Shown in pieces: positions 16,102 through 26,165 of a stretch of DNA of 64,000 nucleotides. Under the pieces are notes generated by a model that had not been told where the DNA came from, searched no databases, and saw only the letters and a program-made list of their open reading frames with translations. Source of the stretch: Apilactobacillus nanyangensis (GTDB lineage: Bacteria; Bacillota; Bacilli; Lactobacillales; Lactobacillaceae); NCBI RefSeq assembly GCF_016861915.1, contig NZ_BOLX01000008.1, forward strand, positions 1 through 64,000, given 5' to 3'. The position numbers were made by a program, and so were the translations under genes. Position 1 is the stretch's first letter, and every line of letters begins with the position of its first letter.

Positions 16102-16791
16102 TTATTTTCTTTTAGCGTCGAATGTTTCTGAATGATCTTCATATCCGACAATTACCATGTCAACAACATCTAGGAACAGACCATGTTCAACGATTCCAGT
16201 CATGTTGTTTAGGATGGTTTCAAGTTCGTGGGGATGTTCAATATAACCTAAGTTTAAATCGATAATGTAGTTATCGGCGTGAGTTAATACGTGGCCACCC
16301 TTAGCGTTGGTTCTAAAAGTAGGATGGTAACCCATATCGTCTAAACGTTTGAATAGGTGAGTGCTTCCGTATGGAGTAACTTCCAAAGGAAGGGGAAAAG
16401 AGCCAAGGTTTTTGGCCATCTTTGTTGCATCGACAATCCAGATGTTTCGATCTGAGTTGATTGCGACAATTTTTTCACGAAGGTGGGCAACACCGCCCCC
16501 CTTGATACCTTGGAAATTTTCATCGATTTGGTCAGCGCCGTCAATTGTTAAGTCAATATGGTCAACGTCATCGATACTTTTAACATCAATTCCCAAGTCA
16601 CGAGCACGCTTTGCTGAGCGGTTGGAAGTTGGAACACCAATAATACGTAATCCTTCTTTGGCTACTCGTTCTCCCAATGCATCCAACAAGTATTTCACAG
16701 TTGAACCTGTACCAAGACCAACTGTCATACCATCTTTAATGTATTTGACAGCTTCTTGGCCAGCAACTTTTTTCATTAATTCTTTATCCAT
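16102..16791 (-). CDS. rpiA: Ribose-5-phosphate isomerase A
   Basis: Interconverts ribose 5-phosphate and ribulose 5-phosphate in the pentose phosphate pathway, in the cytoplasm. The 229-aa protein is full-length. Motifs are [15 protein letters not shown] (phosphate loop), [11 protein letters not shown] (catalytic Asp region) and [17 protein letters not shown] start after AAAAGG. It is a single-gene transcript with an unusual cluster of short palindromes in its leader region (16841-16893). Confidence 0.95.
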   Translation of the reverse strand: MDKELMKKVAGQEAVKYIKDGMTVGLGTGSTVKYLLDALGERVAKEGLRIIGVPTSNRSAKRARDLGIDVKSIDDVDHIDLTIDGADQIDENFQGIKGGGVAHLREKIVAINSDRNIWIVDATKMAKNLGSFPLPLEVTPYGSTHLFKRLDDMGYHPTFRTNAKGGHVLTHADNYIIDLNLGYIEHPHELETILNNMTGIVEHGLFLDVVDMVIVGYEDHSETFDAKRK

Positions 16792-16840
16792 AATCCTTTT
16801 CCCCTCTAAAATATTCGGTAAAACGACGTTAAATCGACTT

Positions 16841-16893
16841 TGAATGCATATACATTCAGACGAAAGGTTTCGAACGAAGGTATTAAATATACC
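16841..16893 (-). other. Three adjacent short palindromes in the rpiA-dut gap
   Basis: TGAATG-N6-CATTCA (16841-16858), CGAAAGGTTTCG (16861-16872) and GGTAT-N5-ATACC (16879-16893) lie end to end. As RNA in the rpiA leader they would form three small hairpins; as DNA they could be operators. I match them to no known riboswitch or regulator. Confidence 0.5.
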
Positions 16894-16988
16894 TCAATAA
16901 TACTATATTAATTTTCTATGGTTATCGTGAGTTTGTCAAATAAAATATTTGTATTTAATTGTTAACAGTTTTCATATAAAATACATAG

Positions 16989-16994
16989 TATAAT
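16989..16994 (+). promoter_or_regulatory. dut -10 box
   Basis: TATAAT at 16989-16994, 31 nt before the dut ATG. A TTAACA lies 21 bp upstream, too far for a normal -35. Confidence 0.4.
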
Positions 16995-17024
16995 AATACT
17001 AATAAATTAACAGGATGTGTAGAT

Positions 17025-17561
17025 ATGAAAAGAGGATTTGAAGTAGTTACAAAGTACAAGGATAAAGGCATCAATCTACCTTATCGTTCTACTAAACAAG
17101 CAGCAGGTTATGATATCGAAGCCGGTGTCGATTTTGTATTACCTTCAATTTGGAAATTAGGATTTTTAAAAGTTCTTTGGGCAATTAAGCATGAAAAAGA
17201 CGTATCTGAAGATGAGATGCAACGTGCAAAGGATGTCTTACGTCCATTATTAGTTCCAACGGGAATTAAGGCTTACATGCAACCAGATGAAATGTTAGTA
17301 ATTGCTAACCGTTCAAGTGGTCCATTAAAGAGAGGCATGGTTTTACCAAACGGAATTGGTATTGTTGATGCTGATTACTATGGTAATGAAAGCAACGAAG
17401 GTGAGTTGTTTGTTCAAATGACTAACTTTGGATTACTAGACAGAAAGATTAAGAAGGGTGATCGTATCGCTCAAGGTATTTTTGTACCATTCTTAACAAC
17501 TGATGATGACTCCAACAAGGGTACTAAACGAATTGGTGGTTTTGGTTCATCAGGAGAATAA
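17025..17561 (+). CDS. dut: dUTP diphosphatase (dUTPase)
   Basis: Hydrolyses dUTP to dUMP, keeping uracil out of DNA and feeding dTMP synthesis. The 178-aa protein shows the five trimeric dUTPase motifs: AAGYDIEAG, NRSSGPLKRG, GIVDADYYGN, KKGDRIAQGIF and the C-terminal RIGGFGSSG. About 35 residues between motif 1 and the TGIKAYM strand form an insertion containing a tryptophan-rich helix, which I recall from other lactobacillus dUTPases. It heads the dut-radA-yacL group; radA starts 28 nt later. Confidence 0.92.
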   Translation: MKRGFEVVTKYKDKGINLPYRSTKQAAGYDIEAGVDFVLPSIWKLGFLKVLWAIKHEKDVSEDEMQRAKDVLRPLLVPTGIKAYMQPDEMLVIANRSSGPLKRGMVLPNGIGIVDADYYGNESNEGELFVQMTNFGLLDRKIKKGDRIAQGIFVPFLTTDDDSNKGTKRIGGFGSSGE

Positions 17562-17588
17562 ATAACGAATTAAAGAAAGGAAATTAAT

Positions 17589-18965
17589 GTGGCTAAAGTA
17601 AAGACCCAATTTGTTTGCGAAGAATGTGGATACATTTCACCAAAGTACTTGGGACATTGTCCTAACTGTGGAAAATGGAACACATTTGAAGAACAAACTG
17701 TTCAAAAAGAAACATCGAGTTTGAAATCGACTCACCGAATGGATTTCAATGGTCAGCAAACAAAACCACAACTAATTAAAGATGTTAAGTTCGAAAAGGA
17801 ATCACGTTTTGAAACTGAATCCCAAGAATTTAACCGTGTATTAGGTGGCGGAATTGTTCCGGGCTCATTAATTTTAATTGGTGGGGATCCTGGTATAGGG
17901 AAATCCACACTGTTACTTCAAATTTCTGGCCAATTAGGTGCTAAGGACCAACGCGTCTTGTATGTATCTGGGGAAGAAAGTGCCAGTCAAATTAAGCTAA
18001 GAGCGGAACGTTTATCCGTTAATGGTTCCAACATGTATCTATATCCAGAAACTGATATGGGTGCCATCAAGTCTGCCATTGATGAGATTAAACCAGATGC
18101 AGTGGTAATTGACTCTGTTCAAACCATTTCTGAGCCAGAGGTTGATTCCGCAATTGGTTCCGTTTCACAGGTAAGAGCAATTACCGCTGATTTAATGTCC
18201 ATTGCAAAGACCAATGGAATTACAATCTTTGTGGTTGGCCACGTTACTAAGGGTGGTTCAATTGCCGGACCTAAGACTCTGGAACACATGGTTGATACTG
18301 TTTTATACTTTGAAGGGGACATGCATCATTCATATCGTATCTTAAGAGCTGTAAAGAACCGTTTTGGTTCAACCGACGAATTAGGAATCTTTGATATGCA
18401 AGAATCGGGATTACGAGAAGTCGCTAATCCATCAGAGGTCTTCTTGGAAGAACGTTTGAAGGACGCCAATGGTTCAGCAATTGTTGTTTCAATTGAAGGA
18501 ACCAGACCAATCCTAGTCGAAATTCAAGCCTTGGTAACACCATCTGTATTTGGGAACGCCCAAAGAACAGCTACCGGGATTGACCGTAACCGTGTAGCCG
18601 TTTTAATGGCTGTGCTTGAAAAACGTGCCGGACTAATGCTACAAAACCAAGATGCCTTCTTGAAGGCGGCTGGTGGAGTTAAGTTAAACGAACCAGCGAT
18701 TGACTTGGCCGTAGCAATTAGTGTGGCATCAAGTTACAAGAATAGGGGAACCGACCCTAGTGAATGTTACATCGGTGAAATTGGTTTAACTGGTGAAATT
18801 AGACGAGTTAACCGGATTGAACAACGTGTTTTAGAAGCTCAAAAACTGGGCTTTAAGCGCGTATTAATACCAAAACATAATATGTCAGGATGGACTGCAC
18901 CAGACGGAATTGAAGTCGTTGGTGTATCCACACTGGCTCAAGCGATTAAAATCGCACTTAACTAA
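17589..18965 (+). CDS. radA: DNA repair protein RadA (Sms)
   Basis: A RecA-like ATPase that helps process recombination intermediates and supports natural transformation in Firmicutes. The 458 aa contain an N-terminal zinc finger (CEECG and CPNCG), Walker [11 protein letters not shown] near residue 100, the RadA-specific KNRFGS motif near residue 257, and a C-terminal Lon-protease-like domain. GTG start after AAAGGAAA; an upstream ATG is out of frame. The order dut-radA-yacL-gltX-cysS is conserved in Firmicutes. Confidence 0.95.
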   Translation: MAKVKTQFVCEECGYISPKYLGHCPNCGKWNTFEEQTVQKETSSLKSTHRMDFNGQQTKPQLIKDVKFEKESRFETESQEFNRVLGGGIVPGSLILIGGDPGIGKSTLLLQISGQLGAKDQRVLYVSGEESASQIKLRAERLSVNGSNMYLYPETDMGAIKSAIDEIKPDAVVIDSVQTISEPEVDSAIGSVSQVRAITADLMSIAKTNGITIFVVGHVTKGGSIAGPKTLEHMVDTVLYFEGDMHHSYRILRAVKNRFGSTDELGIFDMQESGLREVANPSEVFLEERLKDANGSAIVVSIEGTRPILVEIQALVTPSVFGNAQRTATGIDRNRVAVLMAVLEKRAGLMLQNQDAFLKAAGGVKLNEPAIDLAVAISVASSYKNRGTDPSECYIGEIGLTGEIRRVNRIEQRVLEAQKLGFKRVLIPKHNMSGWTAPDGIEVVGVSTLAQAIKIALN

Positions 18966-18986
18966 CACATACTGAGGAAGATAATA

Positions 18987-20078
18987 ATGAAAAAAATTGA
19001 TCGATTTACGGTTATCCAATTTATATTTGTCATTTTAGGAGCAACGTTAGGGGTAATTTATCTACCCGTTATTTGGCATGCATTGTGGGAAAACCCTTCA
19101 ATTTTATTAAATAATGCACTAGTTGATTCAGTAATTGGCGCCATTGTTTTCTATATTCTTTCATTGTTTGTTGTTAAACGAATCATGAATGCAATGAGTC
19201 AGGTTGAAAAACAATTGTCACAAAAGAATCCATTCTATATTTTGATGGGGACTTTAGGGATGATTATTGGATTGATTTTAGCGACTTTAATTTCAATCGT
19301 TTTATTTAGAACGCCTTATTTAATCACTAACTTAATCTTACCAGCTCTATTAATGATTACTTTTGGATACCTAGGTTTTCTATTGGGAACTACTAAGTTA
19401 AATGATTGGCGCAAAATTTTTAGAGTTAGTTTGAAAAAAGGTGGCAACGCCTTAACTAATTCTTCAAACCGCAATAACATTAAATCAATTAAAATTTTGG
19501 ACACCAACATTTTGATTGATGGTCGTATCTACGAAGTAGCAAAGACTGGATTCATTGAAGGAACATTACTAGTTCCTAAGTTTGTCTTATATGAATTACA
19601 ATACATTGCAGATTCAGCGGACAGTCAAAAGCGCATTCGTGGTCGTCGTGGTTTAGATATTTTAAATAAACTACAAACCGAAAAGATTATGCCAATTGAA
19701 ATCACAGATCAAGACTATGACAATATTAAAGAAGTCGATAGCAAGCTAATCAGATTGGCTAAGGATTTCAATGGTTCAATCATTACTAATGATTACAACT
19801 TAAACAAGGTTATCCAATTCCAAAAGGTTAACGTCTTAAACATTAACGAATTGGCTAATTCACTAAAGCCAAGATTTGTTCCGGGTGAACATCTTGAAGT
19901 TATGATTTTGAAAAAGGGAACCGAAAGAAGCCAAGGGGTTGCATTCTTGGATGATGGAACTATGGTTGTTGTTGAAGAGGGTAAGAACCATCTAAACGAA
20001 CGACTATCTGTTGAGGTAACCAGTTCAATTCAAACAGATGCTGGTAAAATGATTTTCGCTAGAATTGATGATAAATAA
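18987..20078 (+). CDS. yacL: PIN/TRAM-domain membrane protein (YacL family)
   Basis: A membrane-anchored putative nuclease of 363 aa. The first about 145 residues hold four hydrophobic helices. A PIN domain follows, beginning ILDTNILIDGRIYEV (about residue 170) with conserved acidic residues and TNDYNLNKV. The C-terminus is a TRAM domain (about 295-363, starting near PGEHLEVMILKKG). The biological substrate is unknown. It follows radA by about 20 bp and probably shares its transcript. Confidence 0.9.
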   Translation: MKKIDRFTVIQFIFVILGATLGVIYLPVIWHALWENPSILLNNALVDSVIGAIVFYILSLFVVKRIMNAMSQVEKQLSQKNPFYILMGTLGMIIGLILATLISIVLFRTPYLITNLILPALLMITFGYLGFLLGTTKLNDWRKIFRVSLKKGGNALTNSSNRNNIKSIKILDTNILIDGRIYEVAKTGFIEGTLLVPKFVLYELQYIADSADSQKRIRGRRGLDILNKLQTEKIMPIEITDQDYDNIKEVDSKLIRLAKDFNGSIITNDYNLNKVIQFQKVNVLNINELANSLKPRFVPGEHLEVMILKKGTERSQGVAFLDDGTMVVVEEGKNHLNERLSVEVTSSIQTDAGKMIFARIDDK

Positions 20079-20187
20079 AAGGTTATAGATACCTTTAGAT
20101 TTTTACTGAGCACTTTATTTTTATCGATAATAATTGTAAAATTAGAATGTTATTCTAAGAATTTATAAAAAAGAGGAGAAAATATCA

Positions 20188-21678
20188 TTGGCTAATAAGA
20201 AAATTCGTGTTAGATATGCACCAAGTCCAACCGGACATTTACACATTGGTAATGCTAGAACAGCAATTTTTAATTACCTATTTGCTAGACATAATAAAGG
20301 TAAGTTTATTATCCGTATCGAAGATACTGATACTAAGCGAAACGTAGCTGATGGTGAGAAAAGTCAGTTAGACAACTTAAAATGGCTTGGCTTAGATTGG
20401 GATGAAGGTCCAGACAAACCTGGTAAGTTTGGTCCATACAGACAATCCGAAAGACGTTCAATTTACGATCCATTGATCCAACAACTATTGGATGAAGACA
20501 AGGCTTACTACTCATACAGAACAGAAGAAGAACTAGAAGCTGATCGTGAAGAACAACGTGCAAAGGGCATTATGCCTCATTACGAATATGAATACGCTGG
20601 TATGTCTGAAGAAGAAATTAAAAAATCAATGGCTGAATCAGAAGCTAAAGGTTTGAAACCAGTTATTCGTTTCAGAGTACCAAAGAACAAGACTTATGCA
20701 TGGGACGATGTTGTTAAGGGTCATGTTGAATTTAACTCTGATACTATTGGCGGAGACTTCGTTATCGTAAAACGTGACGGAATGCCTACTTACAACTTCG
20801 CGGTTATTATTGATGACCATGAAATGCAAATTTCACACGTATTCAGAGGTGACGACCACGTTGCTAATACACCAAAACAATTAATGATGTACGAAGCATT
20901 TGGTTGGGAAGCTCCTGTATTCGGTCACATGAGTTTGATTACTAGTGCCGACACCGGTAAGAAACTAAGTAAACGTGATGAATCAATCATTCAATTTATC
21001 GAACAATACAGAGACCTAGGGTACCTACCAGAAGCAATGTTTAATTTCATTACTTTATTAGGTTGGTCTCCAAAGGGTGAAGATGAAATCTTCTCACAAC
21101 GTGACTTCATCAAGATGTACGACGAACACCGTCTAAGCAAGTCACCTGCTAATTTCGATAACAAGAAGCTTGAATGGATTAACAACCAATACGTTAAGGC
21201 TGCTGATGAAGACGTTGTTATGGACTTAGCATTACGTCAATTAATCGCAAAGGGTAACATTCCTGAAAACCCAGATGCTTTAACTATCGAATGGGCTCGT
21301 AAGTTAATCAATACTTACAAGCAACAAATGAGCTACATGGCTCAAATCAACTCAATGGCTGACGTATTCTTTAATGAACCAGCTAAGGTTTCTGGTGAAG
21401 CTCTTGAAGAAATTCAAAACGAAACTGCACCAGTTGTTCTAAAGGCCTTCGCTGAAAAGATTAAGGATGTTCCAGTTTTCGATAAGATTGAAATCCTAAA
21501 GACAATTAAGGAAATTCAAAAGGAAACTAAGATCAAGGGACGTCAACTATGGATGCCAATCAGAATTGCTGTTACTCACGAAAGTCACGGTCCTGAACTA
21601 CCTGAATCAATCGAATTGATTGGTAGAGAAAAGGCTCTAAAACACATTGATGAAACATTAAAACAAATCAATCAATAA
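20188..21678 (+). CDS. gltX: Glutamyl-tRNA synthetase
   Basis: Charges tRNA-Glu and, in lactobacilli lacking GlnRS, usually also tRNA-Gln, which GatCAB then amidates. The 496-aa class I enzyme has the HIGH motif in [10 protein letters not shown] (about residue 16) and the KMSKS equivalent KLSKRD (about residue 257). TTG start seven or so bases after AAGAGGAG. It has a strong terminator downstream and a 109-bp gap upstream holding only a weak AAAGGT/ACCTTT repeat. No T-box leader is visible. Confidence 0.95.
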   Translation: MANKKIRVRYAPSPTGHLHIGNARTAIFNYLFARHNKGKFIIRIEDTDTKRNVADGEKSQLDNLKWLGLDWDEGPDKPGKFGPYRQSERRSIYDPLIQQLLDEDKAYYSYRTEEELEADREEQRAKGIMPHYEYEYAGMSEEEIKKSMAESEAKGLKPVIRFRVPKNKTYAWDDVVKGHVEFNSDTIGGDFVIVKRDGMPTYNFAVIIDDHEMQISHVFRGDDHVANTPKQLMMYEAFGWEAPVFGHMSLITSADTGKKLSKRDESIIQFIEQYRDLGYLPEAMFNFITLLGWSPKGEDEIFSQRDFIKMYDEHRLSKSPANFDNKKLEWINNQYVKAADEDVVMDLALRQLIAKGNIPENPDALTIEWARKLINTYKQQMSYMAQINSMADVFFNEPAKVSGEALEEIQNETAPVVLKAFAEKIKDVPVFDKIEILKTIKEIQKETKIKGRQLWMPIRIAVTHESHGPELPESIELIGREKALKHIDETLKQINQ

Positions 21679-21686
21679 TAAATAAG

Positions 21687-21718
21687 GCTCGCTAAAGCAT
21701 GCTTTGGCGGGCTTTTTT
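21687..21718 (+). terminator. gltX terminator
   Basis: GCTCGCTAAAGC (21687-21698) pairs over 12 positions, with two G-U pairs, to GCTTTGGCGGGC (21701-21712), then six T. Confidence 0.88.
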
Positions 21719-21798
21719 ATTTGAATTTATCCTAATATAGAAGCTATTATTATGATAGAATGAAGTAAGTATAAAAAATAGGAATAGGGGTGCCATTA

Positions 21799-23205
21799 AT
21801 GCTAAGGATCTATAATACATTAACTCAAGAAAAAGACGTATTTAAGCCAATTAAGTCAAGAACAGTTGGTATGTATGTCTGTGGTCCAACAGTATATAAC
21901 TATATTCATATTGGAAACGCGCGTAGTATTGTTGCTTTCGATACTATTCGTCGTTACTTTGAATATTGTGGTTACCAAGTGAATTACATTTCTAATTTTA
22001 CGGATGTTGATGACAAATTAATTAATGAAGCTAAAGAAGAAAACAGTACAGTAATGGATATTGCTAACAAGTACATTGAAGCTTACAAAGAAGACGTGGC
22101 TGCATTGAACGTTGAACCAGCAACTGTTAATCCAAGAGCTACTGATAACATTGATGGAATTATTCAATTCGTAAAAGAATTGGTTGATGATGGTTATGCA
22201 TATGCTGTTGATGGCGATGTTTACTATCGAGCAAGAAAGTTCAATGATTACGGTCATTTATCACACCAAAGTGTAGATGACTTGGAATCTGGAGCTAGCC
22301 AACATGTCTCTGAAGAAGAACTTTCCAAAAAAGAAGATCCAATTGATTTTGTTTTATGGAAGGCTGCTAAACCAGGAGAAATCTCATGGGATTCGCCATG
22401 GGGTCAAGGTCGTCCGGGTTGGCACATTGAATGTTCAGTAATGTCTACCAAGTACTTGGGTAACACAATTGATATCCATGGTGGTGGTGAAGATTTGAAG
22501 TTCCCTCATCATGAAAACGAACGTGCACAAAGCGAAGCCAAAACTGGTGAAAAGTTTGTTAACTATTGGATGCACAATGGTTTTGTTACCGTTGGTGATG
22601 AAAACGAAAAGATGAGTAAGTCACTAGGTAACTTTGTGACAGTTCACGATATTGTTAAGAGAGTAGATCCTCAAGTTGTTAGATTCTTGATGTCCACTAC
22701 ACAGTACCGTCGTCCAATTCAATACAACGAAACTAATTTACAGGCTGCCGAAAACAACCTAAACAAGTTAAGAAATGCATACAATAACTTGAAGTATCGT
22801 TTAAGTGATGCCTCAGATATTATCGATATGAAACTAGAACAAGAAATCAGACAAATTCAAGCAGATTTCCAAGATGCAATGGATGATGATTTCAATGCGC
22901 AAAACGGAATTGACTGTGTATACGAACTAGCTAAGCTTGGTAACATGTATGCCCAAAGACCTGAAGTAGGTAAGGATACTGTTAACCTAATTATTGATAA
23001 ATTAGAAAAGATGGCTTCTATTTTTGGTGTTGTCTTCAAGGAAGAAACATTAGATGACGATTCAGTTCAAGCATTGATTGATGAACGTAACAAAGCTAGA
23101 AAGAATAAAGACTTCGCAAGAAGTGATGAAATTAGAGATCAACTACGAGATCAAGGGATTATCTTAGAAGATACTGCTCAAGGTACTCGTTTCAGAAGGG
23201 AATAA
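21799..23205 (+). CDS. cysS: Cysteinyl-tRNA synthetase
   Basis: Charges tRNA-Cys. The class I enzyme has the HIGH motif in [15 protein letters not shown], whose Cys is a zinc ligand, further zinc ligands around WHIECSVMS and HHENE, and [10 protein letters not shown] place the start at ATG 21799, seven bases after AGGGGTG, giving 468 aa. An in-frame GTG at 21790 lies inside that ribosome site. No T-box leader is seen. mrnC begins directly after the stop. Confidence 0.95.
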   Translation: MLRIYNTLTQEKDVFKPIKSRTVGMYVCGPTVYNYIHIGNARSIVAFDTIRRYFEYCGYQVNYISNFTDVDDKLINEAKEENSTVMDIANKYIEAYKEDVAALNVEPATVNPRATDNIDGIIQFVKELVDDGYAYAVDGDVYYRARKFNDYGHLSHQSVDDLESGASQHVSEEELSKKEDPIDFVLWKAAKPGEISWDSPWGQGRPGWHIECSVMSTKYLGNTIDIHGGGEDLKFPHHENERAQSEAKTGEKFVNYWMHNGFVTVGDENEKMSKSLGNFVTVHDIVKRVDPQVVRFLMSTTQYRRPIQYNETNLQAAENNLNKLRNAYNNLKYRLSDASDIIDMKLEQEIRQIQADFQDAMDDDFNAQNGIDCVYELAKLGNMYAQRPEVGKDTVNLIIDKLEKMASIFGVVFKEETLDDDSVQALIDERNKARKNKDFARSDEIRDQLRDQGIILEDTAQGTRFRRE

Positions 23206-23628
23206 ATGATGGAAAACCAGAATGTGGATTATAAACAGTTAAATGGAATCGCATTAGCATATCTTGGCGATTCAATTTACGAAGTTTTCGTAAGAAAGCA
23301 CCTTTTAAACTTAGGTATTACTAAGCCCAATCGCCTACAAAAGGCAGCTAGAAAGTACGTGTCAGCAAAGGCTCAAGCAGCATTAATCGATTTAATGATT
23401 GAAGACGACATTCTAACCGATGAAGAAGATGCAGTGTTCAAGAGAGGTCGTAATGCTAAGAGTTACACACATGCTAAGAACACTAGCGTTTTGACTTACC
23501 GCCATTCAACTGGTTTTGAAGCCATGATGGGGTATCTTTCATTAAGCAAACAAGATGATCGTTTAGAAGAACTATCTAATTGGTGTATTGAACAAGTCGA
23601 TGCTGGGAGGCCAAAATATGAAGACTAA
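23206..23628 (+). CDS. mrnC: Mini-ribonuclease III
   Basis: A homodimeric RNase III-like nuclease lacking a dsRNA-binding domain. In B. subtilis it matures 23S rRNA ends. The 140-aa protein opens with the RNase III signature [15 protein letters not shown] (Asp and Glu are catalytic) and has [13 protein letters not shown] and the RGRNAKS region typical of the family. ATG overlaps the end of cysS context (TAAATGATG). The last 11 nt overlap rlmB. Confidence 0.92.
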   Translation: MMENQNVDYKQLNGIALAYLGDSIYEVFVRKHLLNLGITKPNRLQKAARKYVSAKAQAALIDLMIEDDILTDEEDAVFKRGRNAKSYTHAKNTSVLTYRHSTGFEAMMGYLSLSKQDDRLEELSNWCIEQVDAGRPKYED

Positions 23629-24373
23629 TGACCAAAGCGAATTTATAATCGGACGCCATCCGGTTGTTTCTGCATTAAGAGGAAAACAAGAAATCAACAA
23701 AGTTTTCCTACAAAACGGAATCAAGAAAGACGAAAAAAGTGTTGAAGAAATCATCAAACTAGCTAAGCAAAAGCACCTAGTAATCTCAACTGTGCCAAAG
23801 CAAAAGCTAGACTTACTTTCAGATAATCAAAATCACCAGGGGGTGGTTTTATCAATCTCACCATACAAATATGCAACCATTGATGAATTATTTGAAAACT
23901 CAGCAAAACAAGATGTACCACCATTCTTTTTAATTCTTGATAACATTGAAGATCCTCACAACCTGGGTTCAATTATCAGAACAGCTGATGCTGCCGGTGT
24001 TACTGGTGTGATTATTCCAAAGCACCGTGCCGTTGGCTTAACATCAACAGTTGCTAAGACGTCTGCTGGTGCGATTGAAAGAATTCCGGTTGCTAGAGTG
24101 ACTAACCTAGTTAACACTGTTAATGACTTAAAACAACAAGGTGTATGGGTATTTGGAACCGACGTGAAAGGTGCTGATTACCGTCGTTGGGATGCCAAGG
24201 GACCTGTTGCCGTAATCATTGGGAATGAAGGTAAGGGAATTTCACCACTTCTTAAGAAGAATGTGGATGAAATGTTAACCATTCCAATGGTTGGTCAATT
24301 ACAAAGTTTAAATGCCAGTGTTGCTGCTAGTTTATTAATGTATCAAGCTTATAATTCAAGAAATCCACTATAA
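23618..24373 (+). CDS. rlmB: 23S rRNA (guanosine-2'-O-)-methyltransferase RlmB/TrmH family
   Basis: A SPOUT-fold RNA 2'-O-methyltransferase. Family motifs are [49 protein letters not shown] and [21 protein letters not shown], the last two forming the knotted SAM site. An N-terminal substrate-binding domain ([11 protein letters not shown]) precedes. I choose ATG 23618, seven bases after GGGAGG and overlapping mrnC by 11 nt, giving 251 aa. The in-frame TTG at 23588 has no ribosome site. Confidence 0.92.
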   Translation: MKTNDQSEFIIGRHPVVSALRGKQEINKVFLQNGIKKDEKSVEEIIKLAKQKHLVISTVPKQKLDLLSDNQNHQGVVLSISPYKYATIDELFENSAKQDVPPFFLILDNIEDPHNLGSIIRTADAAGVTGVIIPKHRAVGLTSTVAKTSAGAIERIPVARVTNLVNTVNDLKQQGVWVFGTDVKGADYRRWDAKGPVAVIIGNEGKGISPLLKKNVDEMLTIPMVGQLQSLNASVAASLLMYQAYNSRNPL

Positions 24374-24387
24374 GAAGGATTAAGCCA

Positions 24388-24912
24388 ATGAAAAAACAAT
24401 TATTATTAATCGATGGATATAACGTCATCGGAAATTGGCCTGAATTGAATAAGTTAAAGCTAGATAATCGTTTGGCTGATGCCAGGGATGAATTAATTAA
24501 TATCATCTCAGAGTATAAAAAGTATCGTGACTTAGATATGAAAATCATTTTCGATGCAATGTATGTTCCAGGATTATCAAAGAAAGATAAGAAGCATAAC
24601 TTAGACATCATTTGGACTAATAAAGATGAAACTGCTGATAGTTATATCGAAGCATACGCTCGTCAAAAGCAATCTAGATTTGTCCAAGTGGTTGTAGTAA
24701 CTTCTGATCAAGCTGAACAATGGACTGTTTTTTCAGCAGGGGCTTTGAGAATATCTGCACGAGAACTACTTCGCGATGTTGAACGTTCTAGACGAGAAAT
24801 TAAGACTCAAGTTAGCAGTTATACTAACCAATTGACTGGTCGTAGAACTCCGTGGTCTGATGACCAGTTGTTAAGATTGGAAAAGTTAAGAGATAATTTA
24901 ACAAACGATTAA
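24388..24912 (+). CDS. yacP: NYN-domain endoribonuclease Rae1 (YacP)
   Basis: A PIN-like NYN nuclease; the B. subtilis homologue Rae1 cleaves mRNA in the ribosomal A site. The 174-aa protein opens LLIDGYNVIGNWPEL with the catalytic Asp, then IIFDAMYVPG, DETADSYIEAYARQ and VVTSDQAEQW, which hold the other acidic residues. It starts 14 nt after rlmB. The pathway context (mrnC, rlmB, ribosomal genes) is RNA processing. Confidence 0.9.
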   Translation: MKKQLLLIDGYNVIGNWPELNKLKLDNRLADARDELINIISEYKKYRDLDMKIIFDAMYVPGLSKKDKKHNLDIIWTNKDETADSYIEAYARQKQSRFVQVVVVTSDQAEQWTVFSAGALRISARELLRDVERSRREIKTQVSSYTNQLTGRRTPWSDDQLLRLEKLRDNLTND

Positions 24913-25028
24913 ATACTATATATATTTATAACGATTTGTAGGAATATAAATGAACAAATATTCGCTTGTTTATGATTATGTAACTATATAAATTATTTTA
25001 TGTAATTATAATCAGAGGTGAATATGTA

Positions 25029-25649
25029 ATGAGCTTTGACCAAAATAATATTGATATAAAACTAATTCTTGATTTTAAGAACAACGGCAATGAAGAGTCA
25101 CTGCAAAAGTTGTTTGATAAATATAAACCGTTGGTGAATAAAGTGTGGCGTAATTATTACCTGCACGATATGGACATTGACGATTGGTATCAAGAATCAA
25201 TGCTTGTGATGATAAAAAACATTCGTAACTATGATGTAAACCATAAAGCAACATTTGGCACCTTGTACCAAATTAGTTTAAGACATCACTTGTATGACAT
25301 CTTAAGAAAAAGAAAAGCTAAGAAAAGAATGCCAGTTGATAAAATGGTTTCATATAATGCTAATGAGTCGTACTTTCAAAATAGCTTGAAAGATAGAATT
25401 TTTTTAACTCCTGATCAGTCAATGAATATGAAAATTTGTTATGAAGAGTTAATTGCTAGACTATCGCCTCTGGAATCAGAAATCGCATTCTGTTATTTGG
25501 AAGATTTGATTAATGAAAACAATTTTTCTATCAGAAGATTGAAGATGTCATTGGCAAGACATCCAGAAAATGCTACAAATGTTGTTGATAATTGTATTGC
25601 AAGAGTCAAAAATAAGTTAAAAAAGATTGTCAAAAAGGTTTATGATTAG
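25029..25649 (+). CDS. sigH: Sigma-70 family alternative sigma factor (SigH/ComX-like)
   Basis: A short RNA polymerase sigma factor of 206 aa at the position of sigH in Firmicutes (yacP-sigH-rpmG-secE-nusG). Region 2 is recognisable around MDIDDWYQESMLVMIKNI and ATFGTLYQISLRHHLYDIL. Region 4 is weakly conserved (LSPLESEIAFCYLEDLI onward) and basic at the C-terminus. In lactobacilli this orthologue is tied to competence genes; comFA and comFC are in the same window. ATG after AGAGGTG. The 116-bp gap upstream is very AT-rich with no firm promoter. Confidence 0.82.
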   Translation: MSFDQNNIDIKLILDFKNNGNEESLQKLFDKYKPLVNKVWRNYYLHDMDIDDWYQESMLVMIKNIRNYDVNHKATFGTLYQISLRHHLYDILRKRKAKKRMPVDKMVSYNANESYFQNSLKDRIFLTPDQSMNMKICYEELIARLSPLESEIAFCYLEDLINENNFSIRRLKMSLARHPENATNVVDNCIARVKNKLKKIVKKVYD

Positions 25650-25720
25650 CTACTGCCATAAATTGACTATCAAAAATATAAATGCTATTATGAATTTATT
25701 AAAAAAGGGGGATGTAAACG

Positions 25721-25870
25721 ATGTCACAGCAAAAGGTTGCTTTACAATGTGAAATCTGTGGATCCCGTAATTACACAACTTCGGTTGGTAATAATCATGA
25801 AAATCGATTAGAAGTAAAAAAGTATTGTAAACATTGTGGCAAGTCTACGATGCATAAAGAAACACGTTAG
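25721..25870 (+). CDS. rpmG: 50S ribosomal protein L33
   Basis: A 49-aa zinc-ribbon ribosomal protein. Start [18 protein letters not shown], with a second CxxC as KHCGK, so this is the zinc-binding form. ATG 25721 follows AAGGGGGATG. secE starts 12 nt after the stop. Confidence 0.93.
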   Translation: MSQQKVALQCEICGSRNYTTSVGNNHENRLEVKKYCKHCGKSTMHKETR

Positions 25871-25882
25871 TGGAGGAAAAAT

Positions 25883-26056
25883 ATGAAATTATTTAAGTTC
25901 TTTAAGAGTGTTGGTACTGAAATGAAACTAGTTGTATGGCCTAATGGTCACCAAACTAGAATTGACACTACCATCGTAGTATCAATGTCAATTATCTTCG
26001 CAATCTTCTTTGCAATTGTTGACTGGGCAATTCAATCAGGATTACTATACCTATAA
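25883..26056 (+). CDS. secE: Preprotein translocase subunit SecE
   Basis: A 57-aa single-span membrane subunit clamping SecY in the SecYEG channel. The cytoplasmic amphipathic part MKLFKFFKSVGTEMKLVVWP contains the conserved EMKxVxWP segment. One transmembrane helix runs over about residues 31-53. ATG follows TGGAGGAAAA. The short Gram-positive form is complete. Confidence 0.93.
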   Translation: MKLFKFFKSVGTEMKLVVWPNGHQTRIDTTIVVSMSIIFAIFFAIVDWAIQSGLLYL

Positions 26057-26089
26057 TTTACGGTTTTAAATTATAGTAAATAGTGATAT

Positions 26090-26095
26090 TATAAT
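26090..26095 (+). promoter_or_regulatory. Possible promoter before the nusG hairpin
   Basis: TATAAT at 26090-26095 with a poor -35. It would start RNA just before the hairpin at 26106-26127. Confidence 0.35.
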
Positions 26096-26105
26096 AGGTA
26101 GTTTG

Positions 26106-26131
26106 AAACTTCGTGAGTGCGGAGTTTTTTT
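26106..26131 (+). terminator. Terminator or attenuator before nusG
   Basis: AAACTTCG (26106-26113) pairs with CGGAGTTT (26120-26127), 8 bp with one G-U pair, followed by T to 26131. It may end rpmG-secE or attenuate nusG. Confidence 0.65.
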
Positions 26132-26165
26132 ATTTTGCAAAAAATCATAAAGGGAGCTAATTTTA

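Noticed and set aside
20079-20187. A possible T-box riboswitch before gltX or cysS
   Set aside because: No T-box sequence, specifier stem or antiterminator pattern is visible in either leader.
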